Shown here: positions 1-9,162 of the stretch, piece by piece
Numbering within the stretch: position 1 is the stretch's first letter
Layout: each line of letters begins with the position of its first letter
Origin: Coptodactyla brooksi
Lineage: Eukaryota > Arthropoda > Insecta > Coleoptera > Scarabaeidae
Length of the DNA stretch: 20,310 nt
Direction: 5' to 3'
NCBI GenBank assembly: GCA_033557675.1
Contig: JAWQRM010000710.1
Location: 1 to 20,310, forward strand
Program-made: the position numbers and the translations under genes
Notes under the pieces: generated by a model
Database searches by the model: none
Told to the model about the DNA's origin: nothing
The model's input: only the letters and a program-made list of their open reading frames with translations

Positions 1-1
1 C

Positions 2-266
2 GATGAATCAATCCACACTGAGGATCACAACTCAGAAATTCAATTAGAAAATGAAAATGACACTATGTAAGTAAAGCCCACGATTTGACGAAATCGTATG
101 ATGACGCATTGAAGCAAATTGCACGTTTGAAACGCTTTGCACGAGATGATTTTATAGCATTTAAACATTTGAAAAATTAGAAAGTAATTTTGAAAATCAT
201 CAGTTGAAATGGAAGCAAGCCAAGTTTCAACAGACGAAAATTTATAAATTTTGTCAATTCAGGTAA
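2..266 (+). pseudogene. pogo/Tigger-like transposase, C-terminal tail, frameshifted
   Basis: This is the C-terminal end of a transposase, read in three successive frames. Frame one ends at TAA 68-70. Frame two runs from about 67 to TAG at 178-180 and contains ALKQIARLKRFARDDF. Frame three runs from 177 to TAA 264-266 and contains NHQLKWKQAKF. A basic, Lys/Gln-rich tail behind the catalytic domain fits pogo/Tigger transposases, and the terminus about 370 bp downstream supports that. At least two frameshifts mean it cannot encode a working protein. The catalytic domain and the CENPB-type DNA-binding domain would lie to the left of the window. The family call rests mainly on the terminal repeat, not on this tail. 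Confidence 0.6.
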
Positions 267-285
267 ATTGATTTTTAAACTTTGA

Positions 286-329
<44 letters not shown>
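286..329. repeat. TA dinucleotide microsatellite
   Basis: About 20 nearly uninterrupted TA units lie in the 3' untranslated part of the pogo-like element. The flanks are also AT-rich. Confidence 0.95.
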
Positions 330-332
<3 letters not shown>

Positions 333-560
333 ATTGTAGATATGTGTGTATGCAATGTTGTTGCATATAAGTAGATATGTATGTACTATGTATGCATACA
401 CACTGTTATTTATTTCTACTTATATATATGAATTTAAAATAAAACATATATAATGAAATTGCTGTAAAAGCTATTTATTATAGCTGAATTTACGAAAATA
501 CTATTTTTTATTCATTGGCTTAAGAATGCACGTCAAATAAAGATTTTTTTCTAACTATCC

Positions 561-635
561 CATAAGCGGACATCTCCCATAGCCGGACGAAAACAAGGGA
601 ACTGTGAGTGTCCGCTTATGAGAGCTTTCACTGTA
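561..635 (-). repeat. Terminal and subterminal inverted repeat of the pogo-like element, with TA target half
   Basis: Read on the minus strand from 633, the terminus begins CAGTGAAAGC. The word TCCGCTTATG occurs on the plus strand at 610-619, and its complement CATAAGCGGA occurs at 561-570, so the motif is repeated in opposite orientation within 60 bp. This looks like a transposase-binding arrangement of pogo-type elements. TA at 634-635 is the target dinucleotide. Confidence 0.7.
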
Positions 636-1454
636 TAATGAAAATGACAAAATATTAAAGGGAAATGACATAAAAAACATTAAAATAAATGTATCCATTT
701 GGTAATAAGTTTGCATTTTATTATTACCTTTTAACCAGTTATGTGACGAGTATAGACGTCAAACCAAAACTCTATTTCGGTGCATTTGACGTGTACACTC
801 GTAGTGCTTATATACGTTCATAGATAATTCATTATTCTCTGTGTCAAAAACATAATTTAATTGATTAAAGTCGTAAAATTGAAATATATTTGCCGGAGAG
901 TATTGCATAAAATGAAAACATAGAAATTGATTTTAATGTACCTATCAATCTGGTGCACCTCTATAAAATGGTAAAAGTTAGCGAAAGGAACAAAATTAAT
1001 AAATACACACCTTTGGTCAATACGTTTAGCAATTTATATAACCTAAGAGAAGTAAAGATATTATCTATGGTCGCATACTTACAAAGCTTTTAAACACAGT
1101 TTAAATCAAAATGAAAATTGTAGATTTGTGATTATATTACTGATATTTGATCTTAACAACCGAAAGAGTAGTTTTTCATTTATTAGTGATTCACGAAGAT
1201 ATGCAGATATATACCGTGTAAGAAATTACACGTCATCTCATAGGGATAATGCATCCTCCTTCACGATTGGTTAGGCCATTCGGACGATCCCAAAGATCAC
1301 ATGACAATTAGCGAGAGAATCGTAGTACGAACCTGGGCACTCAGATTCCCTGAGAGCGTTGACGAACGCACAACAGCTTCAGAATGTCCCTTTTTACAAC
1401 CACCGAGAGGATTCAAATTATCAAGTGGTACTTCTTCGAAGGAAGTTGTAAATT
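636..1454. other. No gene recognised
   Basis: This is mixed AT-rich sequence between the pogo-like element and the first Tc3-like remnant. Apart from the hairpin at 746-802 I see no coding, RNA or repeat signal. 1301-1537 is open in more than one frame and could hold the decayed N-terminus of the following transposase, but I could not match it to the family. Confidence 0.5.
746..802. repeat. Inverted repeat, 18-nt arms
   Basis: The arms are 746-763 (ACGAGTATAGACGTCAAA) and 785-802. The reverse complement of the right arm differs from the left at two positions. A 21-nt loop separates them. It is too well matched for chance in this composition, but I could not link it to an element. Confidence 0.75.
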
Positions 1455-2133
1455 GTGTTCGAAAAGACAGGTTCTGCGACATGTCGCCAATGCCACTTGA
1501 AAATTCGCGATCCTCGATAACCTCAATTGAAGCGTGAAAGAGAAGGGGAATTAATATCTGAGCATTTGTCACAGTCAGTGAACCTGTCTCCAGCAGGCAA
1601 ATCTGCGAAGAATTTGTTGCGAGTGTTCGAACAGTCAGGAACATTTTGAATAAATTTTGTTGCTTTAAAGTGGGAATTACGCAAGAGATTTTTCTTGAGG
1701 AAAATATGAGACGAATGGAATTTTGTGAAACTATGGTAGAAAAGTCAAACGAAAATGAAAATTCTTTAGCAAATATGATATTTTCGGATGAGCATCGAAC
1801 TGTTACTGCTCTAACACAGTGTCCACAAAGGCTGAATGTGTGTGCTGGTATTTTAGGTGATTTCATCATTGGACTTTTTTTTCATTGACAGAAAGCTAAA
1901 CGCCAACAAATATTTTCACAACTAATTTCTTTTTGTGAGGGTACACTAAAGAAATCATTTACCAACATCGTCAACAAGCCAGTTACACTAACAACAGTTT
2001 AAATGAGCTCAGAATAAAAATTATTCAAGCTCGTCAAACTATTACTCCACAAATACTCTCTAGAGTGACAAGAAATATTGTTTAGAAGTATTGTTTGGTG
2101 AAATTAGGAGACATTTTTGAATCTTTCATTTAG
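1455..2133 (+). pseudogene. Tc3/IS630-like DDE transposase, decayed, core deleted
   Basis: The frame resembles the insect Tc3-like transposase family (Tc1/mariner superfamily), which cuts and rejoins DNA at TA sites. In order I see EKTGSATC near 1458, where the family has an RETGSV motif; then SSRQICEEF and VRNILNKF (helix-turn-helix region); then RRMEFCETMVE and NMIFSDE, the strand leading into the first catalytic Asp. Then comes a deletion, followed by LNVCAGILGDFIIG, the usual NVWCGI..IGP motif. Another gap follows, then ITPQILSRVTR and GDIFESF before TAG 2131-2133, matching the family's C-terminus. The middle of the catalytic domain, with the later acidic residues, is missing. Stops at 1535, 1887 and 2082 and several frame changes show it is dead. 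No terminal repeats were found. A long open frame on the other strand (1297-1869) is judged a shadow. Confidence 0.75.
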
Positions 2134-2451
2134 TTTTATTTTAAAATATTATTAGAATTAATTTATTTTAGAGTGGCCTTTTATTTTAGTAAGAATGAAG
2201 TTAGAATTTAAAGAATGAATATCTCAAAATTTTCTTTAATACCCTTCAAATAGAGCTTAAAACAACAGTCTCAACCATAAAAAGCAAGTAAGCAAATAAG
2301 TCACAAAAAGTGAACATAATACAGAAAATAATTTAGAATCAATCAAACGTATTGCGGAATATAAGCCAATAAAAGAATAGGCAAATTGATAATTAACGTG
2401 CAAGTATTTTACCAATTATAGAATGTAAGTTTAATATTATTTTAATTAAAG

Positions 2452-2525
2452 ATTAGTTGATATTGATTCATAAACATATTTTATAAACCAAAATATATTG
2501 ATTTAATAAAATTAAATCAACTAAT
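2452..2525. repeat. Inverted repeat, perfect 10-bp outer stem
   Basis: ATTAGTTGAT at 2452-2461 pairs perfectly with ATCAACTAAT at 2516-2525. Inner sequence pairs only partly. In such AT-rich DNA the significance is modest. Confidence 0.5.
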
Positions 2526-2575
2526 AACAAAGAGGTAAACACGGCAAATGAAAAATTCATATTTAAAACAAATGG

Positions 2576-2594
2576 ATATATATATATATATATA
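2576..2594. repeat. Short TA microsatellite
   Basis: About nine TA units in AT-rich sequence. Confidence 0.85.
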
Positions 2595-4179
2595 GGAAAC
2601 TTATATTTAAATAATAGTAGTTAATATTTAATTGGTTTATCCGTATTAGGAAATGTTAAATATGAATTAATAGTAGGTACTGATATTTCTAAGATAATAT
2701 AACCTCTTTAATAAATACAATAAGGAATGACGGACAAGTATCTAGACGCAGGAGGAGTTATATATAGATATAGTTTGAATATGTGTTAAGAACTGTCATT
2801 ATAAAAAATCATATGTATGTCTTGTTATGCTTTTTATACTTTTCCATTACTTATTTCACTTATGAAATATCAGAACTAACCATTTAAATCAACATTGTAG
2901 ATTAATATGTTTATTTACATATTAAAACATAATAGATTACTGCCCGAAATTAAAAACAGGCACATATATAATCATAATAATAAGACATATATAATCAAAT
3001 GAGTCTATAACTCAATAAACAATGATAATTATAACTTTACAATTATGTACCCCCTGATTGAACAATAATCCTAGTAAGCGTTAACTGCTAAGCCAGCCGC
3101 CAAAACAAAGTAATACAGGTTATATAGTTCTCCGAAGCATATTACAATATCAAAGGTATTTCATCTGCGGACCTCCACGCACAGACAAGGGCACGGTCAA
3201 ATAATGGCTCGAAACCTTAATATATTCCGGGTTCCACGTTCAATCATTTAGGAATTTGAATATCCATCCCAAATACAATTTTGATCTCAAATATGCGGTC
3301 AATTCATCATGGACCACTAGAGCAGCCATTTCAATGAAAAAAGAAATTACTACAGATATACATGGCGTCTTCAAAGCTTTTTAGAATAGATATTATGGGC
3401 GCTATCTTAACTTTCCTTAACTTCGTTTATTCTACGACAAAAATGATAATCTTAGAATATGGAATGAAATTTCTGAATTCGAATAAGTGTAATAATTTTA
3501 GATTGCTATCAGTATATTTCAGGTTATAACAAATCAGATTGTATTTCAGCATATATTTCAAATGATGATTCAATATATTTCACCTAACAATAGCCGTAAT
3601 GAGAAGCCACAAAAGACTATGATACTTATATAGTAACCTTCCTCTTCTATTACCACTTCTAGACATAGACATTTTCTAATTCACTGGAAGCAATATTACG
3701 TTCCTCCAACACTTAATCACTATGAATCTGTCTTCTATTGTATTATATTTATTTCTCTAGTTCTCTTTTCTATTAGCTAGTATAGTTCACCATTCTAATG
3801 ATTCTAACTTGGTTGGCGAAATCTGCCAATCTAAAGGTAGTTTTGTCCTAATCAGTTTCATTTAAAACTGCTCAAAGTAGGTCAAATTGATACTATTTAA
3901 TGCCAGCTATTGAAAAAGCTGAATTTGTCACTTATTACTGTGCTAGGTTGTTAGAATAGCGCCATAAATAACTAAATTAAAGTAAGTTCAATTTGCATTT
4001 TGAGATTGAAGAATTAGAAAGAAAATGATACGCTCATACTAACTTTAATTTTCCAGGGAGGGATAATGTTAGTTAACTTCCATTTCAATTTAAATTCCCG
4101 GCGTAAATTAATTTGGCAAGGAACAATAGAAATCCTTAGTCATCTCAGCAAACAAAGGACCTCACACTAATGAAATTGC

Positions 4180-4640
4180 AACATCTTAATATTCCAACAT
4201 CCCTCGTCGAACAAGGGGAAGGGATGTTTCTTTCATTGCGAAATACGTCAGTAGGGGTGGCAAACCCACCACGGACGGATAGCAATCTAGATCCGAGGCC
4301 AAATTCGACGGTGAGGGGGCTAGAGGGGGGGCCCGGTTTCCGAAGGGGGATGTAAGGGCTGCGTCTTACATCCTGGGACCGGGATCAATACAGATCAGGA
4401 GCCGCCCTTACCCATGTCAGCGGCCATAGCACACTTATCCCAACCTAACGGCCGACCCCATCCTCATACCACCCCAGCGCACTCTCCCGACCACCCTCGT
4501 GCCCACCGCACAATACAAGAACTTTGCCAAACTTCCGACCGAATGGATGAATTTCTCCTACTAGCCGCTTGGAGTTTGGGTTTCGTGTTTTTCAATTTGG
4601 CTTGGCTAGACACTTTCGAATAAGTTTGTTTTTGGAGTAG
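4180..4640. other. GC-rich island, unidentified
   Basis: About 460 bp of clearly higher GC content than both flanks, which are strongly AT-rich. It contains runs of G (4314-4330) and C-rich stretches (4440-4510). Frames 4170-4355 and 4414-4623 on the plus strand stay open mainly because stop codons are rare at this composition; neither product resembles a protein I know. The sharp change suggests an inserted fragment, such as a retrotransposon untranslated region or LTR, or a transcribed structured RNA. I cannot name a family. Confidence 0.5.
4332..4383. other. Nested GC-rich stem-loop
   Basis: An outer stem CCCGGT (4332-4337) pairs with ACCGGG (4378-4383). An inner perfect stem GGATGTAAG (4348-4356) pairs with CTTACATCC (4365-4373) around an 8-nt loop. 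The two stems stack with short internal loops, so an RNA from either strand would fold stably here. Confidence 0.7.
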
Positions 4641-5249
4641 ATATGACCTTTATACTACATAATAAAAACCATTATGCACTTTCATATATTCCCATAACAT
4701 AAGACGATGTATGAAAGTAATTAAAATATTATTCACAAACATTCTTATCGTAAAGTCTTACACGCTAAAGTAATAAAGAAATTGCAATAGAATTAATATA
4801 AGAAATTATATTGTAAAGAAATTGTAGTTTTTGAAAACATTATATACATTTTGAAAATAGTATATTTATTTTTTTATACAATTATTTTTATAAAACAAAA
4901 ATGCCATATAATAATTTAATTTCTAATAATATGCTTCAAAGTTAAAACAGGTCCTTGCGAGTTATTAATATGATGTATTTTAATACTCGTGAAACGTGAT
5001 CGATTATTATTACTCTTTATTATTATTGATTATTATTGTAAAGTTATTTCTTAACTTGCTCCACATAATTAAACTAATTGGCTCGTATTATTTAGTACCT
5101 CACCTGAAAACTAATTTTATAAATAAACACTTAATTACGTAGAATATTTTAACTTCGCCTGTTATACAAGTCAAATTGTTCTAATTTTTTCTTGCTATGT
5201 TAATAACCTTATTCGTCACAAATGATCGCATTGAGAACCATAGAAAGTG
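4641..5249. other. No gene recognised
   Basis: AT-rich DNA between the GC-rich island and the mariner remnant; no coding or repeat signal seen. Confidence 0.5.
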
Positions 5250-5580
5250 AAGAAGATGATTCGTCAGATCTCTATCAGAGAGGTAACAACTTAACCCAAG
5301 CAATTTTTTGGAACTTATGCCAAGAAATGTTTTGAACATGAAACGTGTGGCAGCAGAAGTTGTTCAAAATTGCCATCAAATGTAGCACCGAATGAACATT
5401 GTCCAAGAATTGCTGAATGAAGTCAACGACGATGCACAACTGCTAAAATGGGTCGCAGCTAATGATGAATCGTGGATGTACGGGATATGACATCAAAACT
5501 AAGCCCCAATCGTCTCAATGAATCTTCCTGTGTAGCCAAGACCGAAAAAACCTCGTCAAGTTCGATCGAATATGAAGTAT
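5250..5580 (+). pseudogene. mariner-family transposase remnant, central part
   Basis: This is a short remnant of a mariner transposase. The first part (5250-5294) reads MIRQISIREVTT, which fits the second helix-turn-helix region (RLTIREVAEE in the family). After a frame change, 5338-5580 reads MKRVAAEVVQNCH, then RMNIVQELLNEVNDD, then a segment with NDESWMYG. That last piece is the family's GDE(S/T)WVYGYD motif, which holds the first catalytic Asp. PRPKKPRQVRSNMK follows near 5551 and matches the family's RPKKAR.SRSK segment. Stops at 5383, 5488 and 5533 and a frameshift near 5295-5337 show decay. N-terminus, second half of the catalytic core and both ends are not recognisable. Confidence 0.85.
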
Positions 5581-5904
5581 TGATCATATTGATCGAATTC
5601 TACATACGTAAATAGTTCCCCAGTAATAAACTCAACGTAAGTAGAAATAAAATAACATTTGCTCCAAGAAGTCTTTCAAAAACCATAAAAATAATAATGT
5701 ATTTTTAAGGATTGTCGTAGATCCAGCTCTGACTTAAAATGAGCATGTGAATATTATAGAGAACAATCATGGAACCTCTCTGCTCACATGAAAAGAATAT
5801 TTAAATTTCAAAGGCGCTTAAATTTGCAATTAAATTTTCGGCATTTCTTTATGGTTTTTTTCTGGGTAATAGTGTTTTTTTTTTAATTTTCATAAGTTAC
5901 CCTA

Positions 5905-5967
5905 GTACTTTCTTCTTCGTTGATTGATTGAGCCAACCCAACCCAAATCAACGAAGAAACAAGTAAC
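5905..5967. repeat. Inverted repeat (hairpin 1 of cluster)
   Basis: The left arm at about 5906-5925 ends TTCTTCGTTGATT. The right arm at 5948-5967 begins AATCAACGAAGAA. The inner 13 bp match, and the outer part continues with two mismatches. The loop is about 20 nt. Confidence 0.7.
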
Positions 5968-6041
5968 AAATATTAATATGATATAGTGTAATATTTTAAA
6001 AGTATTTCCGTTGTGGTTTATGTTAATTATGATGATCTTGA

Positions 6042-6078
6042 TGATTATTATGATCCATAAGTCGGATCATAATAATCA
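6042..6078. repeat. Perfect 15-bp inverted repeat (hairpin 2 of cluster)
   Basis: TGATTATTATGATCC at 6042-6056 pairs perfectly with 6064-6078 around the 7-nt loop ATAAGTC. Confidence 0.85.
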
Positions 6079-6261
6079 ACCTTATATATAAACTTATCAA
6101 CCCGAAAGCAATGAAATCAATGACACTGGTCGTTGATTAAAAAAACTTTACGTTCTTTTATAACTCCAATCTATAGCACTAGTTTAAATCACATTTACAA
6201 TTTGAATAAATGTGTGTGTCGCTTTATAACACTTTTCAGCTATTTAGCTTTTTGGTAATGT

Positions 6262-6282
6262 ACTAATGTAAGTTACATTAGT
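6262..6282. repeat. Perfect 10-bp palindrome with 1-nt centre (hairpin 3 of cluster)
   Basis: ACTAATGTAA (6262-6271), a single G, then TTACATTAGT (6273-6282). Confidence 0.85.
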
Positions 6283-6310
6283 CAATGTAGTAATCTTATT
6301 TAAGCCACAA

Positions 6311-6358
6311 TCGTGTATAAATAGTTTTAATGCGAGAAATAAAACTATTTATACACGA
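6311..6358. repeat. Perfect 19-bp inverted repeat (hairpin 4 of cluster)
   Basis: 6311-6329 (TCGTGTATAAATAGTTTTA) pairs without mismatch with 6340-6358 around a 10-nt loop. This is the strongest short stem in the window. Confidence 0.9.
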
Positions 6359-7137
6359 AATCTAAATTTACAACAGTATTATGGATTTTTATAATGACGC
6401 TATAACTCGAATAGAAAAAGAAAATCAGATAACAGAATTTGGGTTTTTTAGGTTATTTTGTTTTTCAGTTATAATTTTATGCGCGCGAGAGAACATAAGG
6501 TGTCTTATACGCGTACCCCACTTTGGAGACCTCTGGCTTAGGAGAATAAAATTCAACTGCGATTTTTAACTTAAAATTTCAAAATTCTTCTAATATTTGA
6601 TGGTTCGTATTTTTATGATTCTTTTTGTAGCTAGTATTAAAATTGAAATTTATTTGAATTATCTTAAATAGAAAATTACAATTAGTCAATTTTTAATAAA
6701 CAACTTTTTGCAATATGATTTTATTTTGATTACATATTCGCATTATAACAAAAAAAAGAATAAACAAGTTCAATATTTTTTTAAATGGCTTTTCTGACCG
6801 AGCCATAGTGATAGTATAGTTATTTAAACATCCTTTTTTCAACGCGGATGTTTATATAAAATGTATCCAATTATCTTTTTAGAATGTTATATCTATTATT
6901 TAAAATAATCAATATATAATTAGACCGAGCTTTTAATTTACATTTAATTAGTAAAGTGAATTAATAGTATTACTACATGTATGTATTTTATAATTAATAT
7001 TACATTTGTCAGTTTCTGCAATTGAATAAAACCACTCATTAACCTGTAAAAATTATATAATTGGACTTAATTCCGTATGGAAAGAAATAACCTCTCTTCT
7101 GTCTTGCAAATACTACATCTCTATTGCAAGAAAATAA

Positions 7138-7350
7138 CACACAAAGCTTTCGTACAGAGCAGTAGCTTTCATCCCTGCTAATTATCTAGGGCAAATACTG
7201 ACAAGATCTAATATGCAAATCACACAGAAAACTAAGGATAAACAAGGACGTCTAGTCTACGACACCGGCCACGCTACAGATGCTAATGTTAGTCCTAAGC
7301 AAATATCCTGCGATGGCTTTAATCTGGATGGAGAAACCCGATATTCTTAA
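7138..7350 (+). CDS. Unidentified small open frame, possible exon or element fragment
   Basis: This is a 70-codon stop-free frame behind TAA 7135-7137. The first Met is at 7213, which would give 45 residues to TAA 7348-7350. Unlike the surrounding AT-rich shadows, its composition is balanced. It contains AVAFIPANYLGQIL upstream of the Met and GRLVYDTGHATDAN and QISCDGFNLDGETR after it. I do not recognise the family. It could be a fragment of a mobile-element protein or an isolated exon, or simply chance in a segment of higher GC (about 7080-7400). No start context or splice sites decide between these. Confidence 0.25.
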   Translation, partial: HTKLSYRAVAFIPANYLGQILTRSNMQITQKTKDKQGRLVYDTGHATDANVSPKQISCDGFNLDGETRYS

Positions 7351-7868
7351 CGGAAGACCAGATACCGTAACGATAACCGGACTGGTAAGTTGTTCTCGAA
7401 TATCTCTTCAAATAAGTAAGCTTTAACGAGATTGGAGAGGATTTTCGAATGAACCTAAAACTTTTTAAAGCTTTCCAAAGCTGTGCTTTCTGTGTTTGTT
7501 AAATATTTGAAACACATCGCCAGGAGACAATCAGACTTAACTCAAAAGTAGGTATGTTGACATATAATTATTAACAGAGTGTATTCAGAATGACAATGTA
7601 AATGTAAGAATGGCTAAGATGAAAAGCCATCAAGAATTACAAATAAGGGCTGAACTAGGTACAACTTTACTTTATCCATATTCCTTAAAAGGTTTTTGTA
7701 CCAGGTAAAATTTTATCTTTTCAACGCCTTGAATTTACTTGTTATTAGGTAATTAATTGCTTTCACACACAAACTTTTCCACACATTGCAATATCGGCTA
7801 TTGTAGAGGTATCTTTATATCGTATGTGCATTTCTGTGTTATTCATGGCACTTAAAACAGGCATAAAA

Positions 7869-7944
7869 CATTTCAAATTTACGTTCAATAATTCGTTTAC
7901 TTTTCATATGTGAATTATTTAACGTAAATTTCAAATTTGAAATG
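7869..7944. repeat. Inverted repeat with a 7-nt insertion in one arm
   Basis: The left arm 7869-7894 starts CATTTCAAATTT. The right arm 7912-7944, read on the minus strand, starts CATTTCAAATTT, has seven extra bases, then ACGTT.AATAATTC as in the left arm. Only one further mismatch is seen. Confidence 0.75.
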
Positions 7945-7946
7945 GT

Positions 7947-7973
7947 TGTTCTCCATTATCCTGTTCTCCATTA
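7947..7973. repeat. 12-bp direct repeat
   Basis: TGTTCTCCATTA occurs at 7947-7958 and again at 7962-7973, immediately after the inverted repeat. Confidence 0.8.
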
Positions 7974-8200
7974 ATCTCCGGTAAAAAAATGCTAGTAATC
8001 AAGTGGTACTATGGAGATAATTCTACAGGAGTACGGGTGGATTCATTTGCGCCTAGTTTGCAGAATGACACACTCTATGTAGCCAGACAATTTTAAATAT
8101 TGTTTCAATGTTTAAAAATTGTCATTAATTTAAGGAATGCTCCAAATGCCACTTAAAAAAAATCCTGGTGGAAAACAATCGAGCAAAGAAAAAGGAAGGA

Positions 8201-8848
8201 TGAAATGGTTTGTGCTATCTTGGAAGCCATTAACACAAAATTAACTACATAAATTGCCGTGGAATTGTCATATTTCCGGAGGATAATATTCAAAGAATGA
8301 AGTTTTGCGAGCTCGTAATGAAAAACGCCAATCAAGATGAAGAATTTATTCCAAGTATTATTTTCATCAGTGACATTTCCATTTTGACGGAAAACACAAT
8401 TCGTCCGTTGTTCAATGTTGGTGTCGTGAAAACCTGTCTTCCAAAAGCATAATGTTTGAACTAGAATCTTGGATGACCATTTAATAGGCCCCCTTTTTTT
8501 ATTGATGGGACATTAAATGGCCAGCAATATCGCGACTTACTTAAAACGCAAATAGTTCCAGCTATTCAGAACATTCCGGCAATAGGCTTGGAAACTGTGG
8601 AATTTTAAACAAATTGTTTTCCAAACCGGATTATGAGTCCGACATATAATACTAGATGGGCCCCTAGGTCCCCAGATTTATCCACAAACGACATCTTTTT
8701 CTGTGGGAGTTTCAGAAACAAAGCATTTGCACAACAGCATGCAGCTACCTTATAGCACCTGAAATGCTTTCTAATGTTAGAGGCAATTACTGAAAGGTGA
8801 GGATATTGCTTAGCCATACAGGGTGGCCTATTTGAGCCTCACTTGTAG
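8201..8848 (+). pseudogene. Tc3/IS630-like DDE transposase, decayed
   Basis: This is the transposase of the surrounding element, read with several frame changes. In order I see AILEAINTKLTT and IAVELSYFRRIIF (helix-turn-helix region), then QRMKFCELVMKNANQDEEF, which is the RR.EFC segment before the first catalytic Asp. Next come IDGTLNGQQYRDLL and VPAIQNI, the family's F.DG.LNG..Y..LL motif. APRSPDLSTNDIFF follows at about 8657-8697; this is the RSPDLTP.DFFLW motif carrying the third acidic residue, and the Asp is still present. The frame ends in GGLFEPHL and TAG 8846-8848, matching the usual GGHFEHLL tail. Internal stops and a missing stretch around the second acidic residue show it is inactive. 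It is related to, but clearly diverged from, the remnant at 1455-2133. Confidence 0.8.
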
Positions 8849-8980
8849 TTTTTTTATGCTTTTCTGTTTATTTTATTTTATGCTCAAGTGGGTTTTCAGA
8901 ATTTATTTTACAATACTTTAGAATCCTTTTTTATTTGTAATAACAATAGATTTTTGTTTTCTGGTCCGCTGCCACAACGT

Positions 8981-9063
8981 TTAGTAACAATGTTGAACAA
9001 TGTCACCACTACACCAAAACCGAAATTAGGCTTTTTGTAGCCTATTTGTGCTATTTTTGGTGG
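8981..9063. repeat. Dispersed repeat copy with inverted-repeat structure
   Basis: TTAGTAACA.TGTTGAACAAT followed by CACCACTACACCAAAACCGA is shared with 11978-12048, directly with its left arm and inverted with its right arm. Within this copy, 9009-9030 also pairs with 9042-9063 (CACCAAAA...AGGCT against AGCCT...TTTTGGTG). Confidence 0.6.
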
Positions 9064-9066
9064 TTG

Positions 9067-9108
9067 GTCGGTCCGTCTGTCCGTCCGTCCGTCCGTCCGT
9101 CCGTCTGT
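9067..9108. repeat. GTCC tetranucleotide microsatellite
   Basis: About nine GTCC/GTCT units in tandem, a GC-rich interruption in AT-rich DNA inside the Tc3-like element. Confidence 0.95.
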
Positions 9109-9140
9109 AAGTCGTGTTTACTAGTAAATTGCCACTTATA

Positions 9141-9162
9141 GGTTAAAACAATAGTTTTAACC
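9141..9162. repeat. Perfect 9-bp hairpin
   Basis: GGTTAAAAC (9141-9149) and GTTTTAACC (9154-9162) around AATA. Confidence 0.8.

Larger units (their letters stand above)
1..633 (+). mobile_element. pogo/Tigger-like DNA transposon, 3' end (left part outside window)
   Basis: The segment holds the end of a decayed transposase on the plus strand, an AT-rich 3' untranslated part with a TA microsatellite, and a terminal inverted repeat. Read inward from the right edge, the terminus starts CAGTGAAAGCTCTCATAAG and continues into GCGGACACTC. This style is known for pogo/Tigger elements of the Tc1/mariner superfamily. The motif TCCGCTTATG occurs at the terminus and again about 40 bp further in, as a subterminal repeat. 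The dinucleotide TA at 634-635 is the expected target-site half. The left end lies outside the window, so the matching terminus cannot be checked. Confidence 0.75.
2134..4169. other. No gene recognised (2 kb AT-rich)
   Basis: Very AT-rich DNA with frequent stops in all frames. I saw only a weak inverted repeat (2452-2525), a short TA run (2576-2594) and scattered poly-A/T. Nothing indicates an exon, RNA gene or intact element. Confidence 0.55.
5581..7137. other. No gene recognised; contains a hairpin cluster
   Basis: AT-rich sequence without a credible coding frame. The notable content is four strong inverted repeats between 5905 and 6358, listed separately. 6381-6569 is open but has no family features. 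Confidence 0.5.
7351..8033. other. No gene recognised
   Basis: No coding signal. It holds the inverted repeat 7869-7944 and a 12-bp direct repeat just after it. Confidence 0.5.

Noticed and set aside
177..401. Minus-strand frame of 74 codons over the TA microsatellite
   Set aside because: It consists largely of Tyr-Ile repeats from the TA run and is antisense to the pogo-like transposase tail.
1297..1869. 190-codon open frame on the minus strand, the longest in the window
   Set aside because: The plus strand over 1455-1869 carries recognisable Tc3-like transposase motifs in a plausible order, while the minus-strand product resembles nothing. It is judged an antisense shadow.
2530..2710. Possible inverted repeat (AAGAGGT and AATTCATATTTAA blocks)
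   Set aside because: The two blocks recur in inverted orientation but with very different spacing and little similarity between them; it cannot be separated from AT-rich background.
4170..4623. Two plus-strand frames in the GC-rich island as genes
   Set aside because: Stops are rare at this base composition, the products are low-complexity (Pro/His/Arg-rich) and no family is recognisable.
8817..8838. TACAGGGTGGCCTATTT, which looks like a Tc1/mariner terminal repeat
   Set aside because: It is in frame with, and encodes, the last residues of the transposase (GGLFEPHL, matching the family tail GGHFEHLL). The resemblance to the terminus at 9520-9534 is therefore probably coincidental.
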